Below, piece after piece: positions 1 to 5,808 of a stretch of DNA of 6,421 bases. Each line of letters begins with the position of its first letter. Position 1 is the stretch's first letter. The DNA comes from an uncultured bacterium. GTDB taxonomy: Bacteria; Bacteroidota; Bacteroidia; Chitinophagales; CAIOSU01. The notes under the pieces were generated by a model. That model worked only from the letters and a program-made list of their open reading frames with translations, was not told where the DNA came from and did no database searches. Both the position numbers and the translations under genes were made by a program. The stretch spans positions 1 to 6,421 of the forward strand of contig CAIOSU010000131.1 of assembly GCA_903861055.1 (NCBI GenBank), written 5' to 3'.

Positions 1-102
1 CACATATTGATACAGGAAGGCAAGTTGTAAATTTTCCGTAAACTGTGGCATATATCGCGTTCAGCTGATGCGGGGTATAAATGTTCTACAGGGACGCAAC
101 AT

Positions 103-116
103 CTGTAGTTTTACAG
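103..116. repeat. Inverted repeat CTGTA-GTTT-TACAG
   Basis: Five-base perfect arms (103-107 and 112-116) flank a 4-base centre. The half-sites read CTGT/ACAG like the E. coli LexA box, but the spacing is CTGT-N6-ACAG instead of the N8 of that box, so it is not a canonical site. It belongs to a local cluster of TACAG/CTGTA pentamers (11-15, 87-91, 103-107, 112-116, 129-133, 136-140). It may be a protein-binding site or a small hairpin. The function is unknown. Confidence 0.4.
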
Positions 117-128
117 TACAATTCATAA

Positions 129-140
129 TACAGCGCTGTA
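129..140. repeat. 12-bp perfect palindrome TACAGCGCTGTA
   Basis: All twelve bases are self-complementary with no spacer; the symmetry stops at 128/141. It reuses the TACAG/CTGTA half-sites of the inverted repeat 13 bp to its left, but in the opposite order. With no loop it is more plausibly a DNA operator than an RNA hairpin. It lies about 200 bp upstream of the polymerase gene start, so it may serve that operon at a distance or a gene left of the window. Confidence 0.4.
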
Positions 141-287
141 GCTGGGCAATATCTATAACTCCCCCTCTCTACTTACTCTTTTCACCTTCCATATTTATTA
201 TTATCCTGCTTGTTTTGCAGAAGCGTTGCCCCCTCAATATCTGCAGTGATTTTACGCATACAATCGCAAATAATGTGATACTGTTAC

Positions 288-318
288 TTGTTTTCCGTAA
301 AAATACTAAGTATTTTAG
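288..318 (+). promoter_or_regulatory. Predicted Bacteroidota-type promoter of the polymerase operon
   Basis: A TTG at 288-290 (-33 region) is followed after 20 bp by TATTTTAG at 311-318. The latter fits the Bacteroidota -7 consensus TAnnTTTG at five of its six defined positions. This spacing is usual for the primary sigma factor of the phylum. Transcription would start near 325, leaving a leader of only about 15 nt before the ATG at 340. The -7 element lies partly inside the palindrome at 300-316 and the predicted start lies inside the one at 319-333, an arrangement suited to repression. The prediction is from motif matching only. Confidence 0.45.
300..316. promoter_or_regulatory. Candidate operator 1: 8-bp palindrome with 1-nt centre
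   Basis: AAAATACT and AGTATTTT are perfect inverted arms around a single A at 308; symmetry fails at 299/317. A one-base centre cannot form an RNA loop without melting the stem, so this looks like a dimer-binding DNA site. It sits between the -33 and -7 elements of the predicted promoter and covers part of the -7. By position it would block RNA polymerase. The candidate binder is an SOS-type (LexA/S24 family) repressor, which is inferred only from the damage-tolerance genes downstream. Confidence 0.5.
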
Positions 319-333
319 GCTAATATTATTAGC
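319..333. promoter_or_regulatory. Candidate operator 2: 7-bp palindrome with 1-nt centre
   Basis: GCTAATA and TATTAGC are perfect inverted arms around a single T at 326; symmetry fails at 318/334. The site begins 2 bp after the palindrome at 300-316 and ends 6 bp before the ATG at 340, so it overlaps the predicted transcription start. The two centres (308 and 326) are 18 bp apart. Both sites contain the tetramer CTAA, but their arms are otherwise different. They may bind one repressor cooperatively, or two different proteins. Confidence 0.45.
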
Positions 334-339
334 ATTAAA

Positions 340-1566
340 ATGGGAGATAACAATAAAAGAGCGATAGTGCATTTAGACCTCGATACCTTTTTTGTATCGG
401 TAGAGCGGCTGTTGGATAGCCGACTGAACAATAAACCCGTAATGGTAGGCGGTGTTACCGACCGGGGCGTGGTGGCATCGTGCAGCTACGAGGCTCGGGC
501 TTTTGGCATACACTCGGGTATGGCTATGAAAATAGCCCGCAGGCTGTGCCCCGAGGGTATGGTGGTAAAAGGCGATTCGGGTAAGTACAGCAAGTACTCG
601 GCCATGGTAACCGAGATATTGAAGGAGAACGTGCCACTGCTGGAAAAGGCATCGGTGGATGAGTTTTATGTCGATATGACAGGCATGGACAAGGTATTCG
701 GCATAGCCCAATATACGGCAGAGCTACGCCAGAAAATAATCCGCGAAACGGGCTTGCCTATATCCATGGGTCAATCAGAGAATAAGACCGTATCGAAAGT
801 CGCTACGGGCGAATCGAAACCGAACGGAAAAATGTTTATCCAATATGGCCACGAAAAGGACTTTCTGGCCCCGTTGCCTGTGCGCCGGTTACCCATGGTG
901 GGCGGTGAAACCACCAAAGTACTGCATGAGCTGGGCATTAAAACCATACACACCCTGCAGCAAATGCCCAAGCCGGCACTAGAAAAGGTATTTGGTAAAA
1001 ACGGCCACACCATCTGGATGCGGGCACAAGGCATTGACAACACACCAGTAAAGCCTTATTTCGAGCAGGAGTCGTTGTCCATGGAGCGCACCTTTGACAA
1101 GGATACCATTGATGTAATTAAGCTCAAAAACATACTGCGCGCCATGGCCGAGGGGCTAGCCTTCCAGTTGCGGATGGGCAACAAACTTACGGCCTGCGTT
1201 GGCGTAAAGGTGCGATACTCTGATATGCAGACCTATAGCAGGCAAGAGCGCATACCTTACACCTCGTGCGACCATATCATTATTGCCAAGGTGCTGGAGT
1301 TGTTCCAAAAACTGTTCGAGCGACGGCAGCTCATCCGTACCATTGGCATTAAATGCAGCAACCTAGTGGGTGGCGGGCACCAGATAAACCTGCTGGAAGA
1401 TTCGGTGGAACTGATACAGCTTTACCAAGAAATGGATTACCTGCGCAAAAAATACAAGGATAGCCGCATTGTAACCCGGGCCTCAATTCTGGACCAAGAA
1501 AATATTGGCGTATGGAACCCATGGACGGGTGAGCGCCCTACTCCCCCAGCCCATAGGCACGCCTAA
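340..1566 (+). CDS. dinB: Y-family translesion DNA polymerase (DinB/Pol IV-like, ImuB-like role)
   Basis: This 408-residue Y-family polymerase would copy past DNA lesions with low fidelity. The catalytic carboxylates are present: D13 in HLDLD, and D107-E108 in SVDEFY. F18 is in the steric-gate position that excludes ribonucleotides. SYEAR (49-53) and a GQSENK...KPNG block (144-163) are typical of the fingers/palm. Helix-hairpin-helix thumb sequence spans about 177-230 (LPMVGG), and the little finger about 240-350. QINLL (348-352) lies where DinB proteins carry the beta-clamp-binding motif. About 56 residues follow it, ending in a proline-rich tail (NPWTGERPTPPAHRHA), whereas E. coli Pol IV ends at its clamp motif. 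The ATG at 340 fits the family N-terminus; the bases before it are A/T-rich with no Shine-Dalgarno. A DnaE-type polymerase starts 13 bases after its stop, which suggests co-transcription and a joint bypass role. The family call is secure; the exact subfamily (DinB versus ImuB/UmuC-like) is not. Confidence 0.93.
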   Translation: MGDNNKRAIVHLDLDTFFVSVERLLDSRLNNKPVMVGGVTDRGVVASCSYEARAFGIHSGMAMKIARRLCPEGMVVKGDSGKYSKYSAMVTEILKENVPLLEKASVDEFYVDMTGMDKVFGIAQYTAELRQKIIRETGLPISMGQSENKTVSKVATGESKPNGKMFIQYGHEKDFLAPLPVRRLPMVGGETTKVLHELGIKTIHTLQQMPKPALEKVFGKNGHTIWMRAQGIDNTPVKPYFEQESLSMERTFDKDTIDVIKLKNILRAMAEGLAFQLRMGNKLTACVGVKVRYSDMQTYSRQERIPYTSCDHIIIAKVLELFQKLFERRQLIRTIGIKCSNLVGGGHQINLLEDSVELIQLYQEMDYLRKKYKDSRIVTRASILDQENIGVWNPWTGERPTPPAHRHA

Positions 1567-1579
1567 AACAAGCAACGGT

Positions 1580-4507
1580 ATGTATCTCAATTGTCATAGC
1601 TATTATAGTTTCAACTATGGGGTAATGTCCGTAGAAGACCTATTGCGTTATGGCCACGATATGGGCGCTACACACTTGGCGCTTACCGACATCAACAACA
1701 CATCAGGCTGTCTCGATTTTCTTAGGCTGGCGCCCAACTATGGCATCCAGCCCATCATCGGCATCGACTTTAGGAACGGCAACACCCAACTATACATAGG
1801 CATTGCCTTGAGTAATTTGGGGTTTAGGCATCTTAACGAATACCTCTCCAAATACAAAATGGCCAAGCAAGACTTGCCATTAGTGGCGCCGGTGTTGGAT
1901 TGTGTGGTTTTTATCTACCCTTGGGTTAGGGGAATGAAAACCACCTTGCCTGAAGGGCACTACATTGGCGTAAAGCCGCACGAGCTTACACCCTTTAGGC
2001 TATATGGCAAAAAGCAGCCGACGGGTAAGGTCGTGATATTGAATACTGTTTCGTTTAGGCACAAAACTGATTTCAACACCCACCGCCTGTTGTGCGCCAT
2101 TGGCAACAATGCCCTATTAAGCAAGTTGGAGCCCGCACTGCATGGTACCGAAACGGATGTATTGATACCGACCGATAAACTACTGGCCCTGTATGCTGAG
2201 TTGCCCCAAGCGGCCGTCAATACGCTGGCTATAACCAATGTGGCAAAGGTGTATTTTGAGTTTGGGAAAAGCAAAAACAAGAAAACCTACCTGGGCAACG
2301 AAGCCGACGACTATGCCCTACTAGCAAAACTGGCCAACGAAGGGCTCGACTACCGCTACCCGCAACAAACGGATAAAGTAAAGCAACGCTTAGCCCATGA
2401 GTTGGAAACGATAGGCAAACTAGGTTTTACGCCCTACTTTTTGATTAATTGGGATATGGTAAACTTTGCCCGCTCGCAAGGCTTTTTCCATGTGGGCAGG
2501 GGCAGCGGTGCCAATAGTTTGGTGGCCTATTGCATGGGCATAACCGATGTGGACCCTATGGAGCTGGACCTATACTTTGAGCGCTTTATTAACCCCTCAC
2601 GTAAGAACCCACCCGACTTCGACATCGACTTTTCGCATACCGATAGGGATACCGTAAGGCGCTATCTGTTTGATAAATACCCTGGCCACACCGCTTTGGT
2701 GGGGGCATACAGTACCTTCGAGCACAAGGCCGCCATTCGTGAGATTGGTAAGGTATTCGGCCTACCCCCACACGAAATTGACCAACTACAGGCCGACCGC
2801 AAAACCGCATCGCCACAGCAAGACCAATATGGCAAACTGATAATGCACTATGCTGCCCACATTCACGGGCTGCCCAACTTGCTTACGGTGCATGCTTGCG
2901 GCGTGTTGATTTCCGAAGAGCCCATCACCTGCTACTCGGCATTGGAGCTGCCGCCCGTGGGGTTTCCGGTTACGCAGTACTCCATGTTGGAGGCCGAAGA
3001 TGTGGGGCTGTATAAATATGATGTACTGAGCCAGCGCGGCCTGGGGCACATTAAAGATGCAGTGGGCTTTATCAAAACCAATCAAGGAATCGATATAGAT
3101 ATACACGACATCAAGGCCTTTAAAGAGGATTTACGAATCAAGCAAATGCTGAAAACGGGCGATACCATTGGCTGCTTTTATGTGGAGTCGCCAGCTATGC
3201 GGCAATTGATGCGCAAGTTGATGGTGGATGACTATCTAGGGTTGGTGGCCGCCAGTTCGGTTATCCGGCCCGGCGTATCCAGCTCGGGCATGATGCGGCA
3301 ATATATTCTTCGGTACCGCTACCCCGACAAGCGCCTAGAGGCGCACCCCAAGCTGCTGGAAATAATGCCCGAAACTTTTGGCGTAATGGTGTACCAAGAA
3401 GATGTGATAAAAGTGGCCCACTACTATGCAGGGCTTAGTTTGGAGGAGTCGGATGTGATGCGGCGGGGCATGTCGGGCAAGTTTCGGAGCCGGGCCGAGT
3501 TTCAGCGTGTGGAGGATAAGTTTTTTGAGAATTGCCAAGAACGAGGCTACCCCGAAGAAGAGGCCAAAGAGATATGGCGGCAGGTGGAAAGTTTTGCGGG
3601 CTACTCGTTTGCCAAGGGGCACTCGGCATCGTTTGCCGTGGAGAGCTACCAGAGCCTTTACCTGCGCGCCTACTACCCTATTGAGTTTATTACGGCGGTG
3701 GTAAACAACTTTGGAGGCTTTTACTCCATCGAGCACTACCTGCACGAGGCGCGTATGCTGGGCGCCACCATTGAGTTGCCTTGCGTAAACAACAGCGACG
3801 ACCTATGCGTGCTGCGCGGCAGCACTATATATATGGCTCTTTGCCTCATTAAAGACCTAGAGCGCAACACTATAAAAACACTGCTAGCCGAACGGCAGCG
3901 CAATGGGCCCTACATCAGTCTGCAGGATTTTATAACGAGGGTATCCATTTCGTTAGAGCAGTTGCGCATCCTTATCCGCATCAAGGCTTTTAGATTTACG
4001 GGCAAGAGCAGCAAAGAACTCTTGTGGGAAGCACACATGGCCCTCTCGAAAACCAAGAAAACCGACCCCAAGCCCGAGCTGTTTAAAGCCAAACCCGAAC
4101 CCACGCAGTTGCCCGAACTGGAATACGGCCAAAACGAAGACGCCTTTGACGAAATGCAAATACTGGGTTTCCCGTTTGCATCGCCCTTTAACCTGATGAA
4201 GAAGCAATACAAGGGCTTGGTAATAGCCGATGAGTTGATGGAGCACTTGGGCAATGTGGTGTATATAGTGGGCTACTTTGTTACACTCAAGCCTGTGGTA
4301 ACCATCACCAACCAGCGCATGTTTTTCGGGAGTTTTATCGATCACCAAGGGAAGTTGTTCGATACTGTGCACTTTCCGCAATCGGTGGCGCGTAACAGCA
4401 TGCCATCAAAAGGCTGTTATTTGCTAAAAGGTACCGTAATAGAAGATTTTGATGTGCCCAGCATCGAAGTAAGCCACATGGAGCGGATACCGTGGGCTAT
4501 TGATTAG
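1580..4507 (+). CDS. Accessory DnaE-type (C-family) DNA polymerase III alpha, error-prone DnaE2-like role
   Basis: This 975-residue C-family polymerase has an N-terminal PHP domain (1 to about 245), a palm with VGRGSGANSLVAYC (305-318) and PPDFDIDF (344-351), fingers with RPG..SSGM and FAGYSFAKGHSASFA (672-686), a helix-hairpin-helix region (about 750-815), and a final OB fold (about 890-970). The catalytic aspartates are D348, D350 and D481 (LYKYD). PHP metal ligands are missing: HxH reads NCH, TDH reads TDI, and NDVH appears as NTVS, so proofreading by this domain is unlikely. It ends after the OB fold, without the tau-binding C-terminal domain of the 1160-residue E. coli DnaE. I chose the ATG at 1580 because MYLNCHSYYS opens the PHP domain. 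An in-frame ATG at 1505 would add 25 unrelated residues and overlap the upstream gene by 62 nt. Pairing with a Y-family polymerase points to translesion synthesis, not replication. That role is inferred. Confidence 0.9.
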   Translation: MYLNCHSYYSFNYGVMSVEDLLRYGHDMGATHLALTDINNTSGCLDFLRLAPNYGIQPIIGIDFRNGNTQLYIGIALSNLGFRHLNEYLSKYKMAKQDLPLVAPVLDCVVFIYPWVRGMKTTLPEGHYIGVKPHELTPFRLYGKKQPTGKVVILNTVSFRHKTDFNTHRLLCAIGNNALLSKLEPALHGTETDVLIPTDKLLALYAELPQAAVNTLAITNVAKVYFEFGKSKNKKTYLGNEADDYALLAKLANEGLDYRYPQQTDKVKQRLAHELETIGKLGFTPYFLINWDMVNFARSQGFFHVGRGSGANSLVAYCMGITDVDPMELDLYFERFINPSRKNPPDFDIDFSHTDRDTVRRYLFDKYPGHTALVGAYSTFEHKAAIREIGKVFGLPPHEIDQLQADRKTASPQQDQYGKLIMHYAAHIHGLPNLLTVHACGVLISEEPITCYSALELPPVGFPVTQYSMLEAEDVGLYKYDVLSQRGLGHIKDAVGFIKTNQGIDIDIHDIKAFKEDLRIKQMLKTGDTIGCFYVESPAMRQLMRKLMVDDYLGLVAASSVIRPGVSSSGMMRQYILRYRYPDKRLEAHPKLLEIMPETFGVMVYQEDVIKVAHYYAGLSLEESDVMRRGMSGKFRSRAEFQRVEDKFFENCQERGYPEEEAKEIWRQVESFAGYSFAKGHSASFAVESYQSLYLRAYYPIEFITAVVNNFGGFYSIEHYLHEARMLGATIELPCVNNSDDLCVLRGSTIYMALCLIKDLERNTIKTLLAERQRNGPYISLQDFITRVSISLEQLRILIRIKAFRFTGKSSKELLWEAHMALSKTKKTDPKPELFKAKPEPTQLPELEYGQNEDAFDEMQILGFPFASPFNLMKKQYKGLVIADELMEHLGNVVYIVGYFVTLKPVVTITNQRMFFGSFIDHQGKLFDTVHFPQSVARNSMPSKGCYLLKGTVIEDFDVPSIEVSHMERIPWAID

Positions 4508-4513
4508 AGATTA

Positions 4514-5230
4514 TTATACAAACGAGGACAGCTCCTTCAACGTGACCCTACCCTCATAAATAGCTTTACCAAGAATCGTGCCTGCCACACCAATTTCATT
4601 GAGTTGGTGCAGGTCGTGCATGTTGCTTACGCCGCCACTGGCTATCAATTGCAGTTTGGGAAACTCAGCCATGATGTCCTTATACAAACCGATTGACGGG
4701 CCTTGTAGCATGCCGTCTTTGGCTACATCGGTGCAGATAACTTGGGTTATGCCTTTTTGGGTATAATCTTCGATGAAGGCGGGCCACTTAACGGTGCCCT
4801 TTTCTTGCCAACCGTGTATGGCGATGAAATCACCTTTTACATCGGCTCCAAGGATAATCTTATCTGCCCCAAAACGCGCCAACCAATGCGAAACAGTATC
4901 AGGTTGTGTAACGGCAATACTACCTGCGGTAACCATGGCTGCACCACTATTAAAAACCACTTCCAAATCTTCATTGGTACGCACACCGCCACCAAAATCA
5001 ATCACTAGGCTAGTATTATTGGCTATGCGCTCCAGCACTTTCCAATTGATTACTTTCTTGGCTTTGGCGCCATCCAAATCAACCAAATGCAAACGAGTCA
5101 ATCCAGCACCTTCAAACTCTTTGGCAACCTCTAGTGGGTCTTCGTTGTAGATAGTTTTCTGGTTATAGTCGCCTTGGGTAAGGCGCACGCACTTAGCATC
5201 AATAAGGTCAATAGCGGGGATGATTTTCAT
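4514..5230 (-). CDS. hisA: HisA, ProFAR isomerase (phosphoribosylformimino-AICAR-P isomerase)
   Basis: HisA converts ProFAR to PRFAR by an Amadori rearrangement, the fourth step of histidine biosynthesis, in the cytoplasm. The 238-residue protein is a full-length (beta/alpha)8 barrel. It opens MKIIPAIDLIDAKCVRL, and the catalytic aspartates are D8 and D130 (in LGADVKGD). Phosphate-binding loops are GGGVR (80-84) and ASGGV (197-201), with TDVAKDGM (167-174) between them. These distinguish it from HisF. Its ATG overlaps the stop of hisH by one base (TAATG on the coding strand), so translation is probably coupled. It is the last gene of the visible his operon: only 6 bp separate its TAA from the stop of the convergent polymerase gene. 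hisF and hisIE, which follow hisA in many his operons, are absent here. Confidence 0.96.
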   Translation of the reverse strand: MKIIPAIDLIDAKCVRLTQGDYNQKTIYNEDPLEVAKEFEGAGLTRLHLVDLDGAKAKKVINWKVLERIANNTSLVIDFGGGVRTNEDLEVVFNSGAAMVTAGSIAVTQPDTVSHWLARFGADKIILGADVKGDFIAIHGWQEKGTVKWPAFIEDYTQKGITQVICTDVAKDGMLQGPSIGLYKDIMAEFPKLQLIASGGVSNMHDLHQLNEIGVAGTILGKAIYEGRVTLKELSSFV

Positions 5231-5808
5231 TACAGCTCCAAGAAGTTTTTAAGAATTTGCCCGCCTAATAAACCCGATTTCTCAGGGTGGAACTGCATGG
5301 CGTAAAAGTTGTCTTTTTGAATAGCGGCACTGAACGGCATAATATAATCGCAAACAGCCGTAGTATCGCTCCCCAATGGAACGTAATAACTATGCACAAA
5401 GTAAACGTGCCCACCTTCCATATCGGGTGTAAACAATTTCCCCTTTACCCTGGTGATATTGTTCCAACCCATGTGTGGCACTTTCATTATGGGCTCAAAT
5501 TTCACCACACGATGCGGAAAAATACCTAACCCATGCGTTTCGCCTTCATCAGAATATTCGCACATTAACTGCATGCCTAAGCATACACCCAACACAGGTT
5601 GGGTAAGGCTTGGAATAAGGGTATCCAGTTCCAGTTCACGCAGAAAATCCATCGTTGTTGAGGCTTCTCCCACACCTGGAAATATTACCTTATCGGCTTT
5701 GCGAAGTTCATCTGGGTCGCGGGTCAGCACAGGATCAACACCTAAATGTTGTAGTGCAAATATTACGCTCTGGGTATTACCTGCGTTATAATCAACAATA
5801 GCAATCAT
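5230..5808 (-). CDS. hisH: HisH, glutamine amidotransferase subunit of imidazole glycerol phosphate synthase
   Basis: HisH hydrolyses glutamine and passes ammonia to HisF, which makes imidazole glycerol phosphate and AICAR from PRFAR. The 192-residue class I amidotransferase is complete. PGVG (44-47) forms the oxyanion strand, C76 in GVCLGMQLM is the nucleophile, and H174 with E176 in QFHPEKS completes the triad. PHMGWN (111-116) is a HisH hallmark. The start MIAIVDYNAGN matches the family. Its ATG lies inside the hisB stop (ATGA, 4-nt overlap), and its TAA overlaps the hisA ATG, so the three genes form a tightly coupled run. The partner HisF must be encoded outside the window. Confidence 0.96.
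   Translation of the reverse strand: MIAIVDYNAGNTQSVIFALQHLGVDPVLTRDPDELRKADKVIFPGVGEASTTMDFLRELELDTLIPSLTQPVLGVCLGMQLMCEYSDEGETHGLGIFPHRVVKFEPIMKVPHMGWNNITRVKGKLFTPDMEGGHVYFVHSYYVPLGSDTTAVCDYIMPFSAAIQKDNFYAMQFHPEKSGLLGGQILKNFLEL

Larger units (their letters stand above)
1..339. other. Non-coding AT-rich leader upstream of the polymerase operon
   Basis: I find no credible gene in this stretch. The left edge could carry the last few codons of a gene entering from outside: one forward frame is open to a TAA at 39-41, and another to a TAA at 28-30. Neither is long enough to identify. The only sizeable open frames run straight through the predicted promoter and into the polymerase gene, have low-complexity hydrophobic translations and match no family I know. 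No tRNA or rRNA signature is visible. What the region does hold is symmetric DNA: TACAG/CTGTA repeats near 87-140, a 12-bp palindrome at 129-140, an 11-bp direct repeat (32-42 and 291-301), and two adjacent palindromes at the promoter. It is visibly more AT-rich than the coding DNA after 340. Confidence 0.7.

Noticed and set aside
103..116. Canonical E. coli-type LexA box
   Set aside because: The half-sites match but the spacing is 6 instead of 8 bases, and it lies over 200 bp from the gene; kept only as an inverted repeat.
68..367. Forward 99-residue open frame in the leader, hydrophobic in the middle
   Set aside because: It crosses the predicted promoter and both palindromes, overlaps the polymerase start, and its translation is AT-driven low complexity with no recognisable family.
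169..372. Reverse 67-residue open frame opposite the promoter region
   Set aside because: It overlaps the start of the Y-family polymerase gene and the promoter; composition and length give no support for a real gene.
1505..1579. Upstream in-frame ATG that would extend the DnaE-like protein by 25 residues
   Set aside because: The added residues are a frame-shifted reading of the Y-family gene tail; the PHP domain begins at the ATG at 1580.
1823..2060. Recurring TTTAGGC heptamer in the 5' part of the dnaE-like gene (also at 314-320)
   Set aside because: The copies at 1823, 1994 and 2054 are in frame and simply encode Phe-Arg with the same codons; a dispersed regulatory repeat is not needed to explain them.
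3335..3745. Antisense open frames of 64-136 residues inside the DnaE-like gene
   Set aside because: They are opposite a strongly conserved polymerase region (fingers, FAGYSFAKGHS) and are shadows of its codon pattern.
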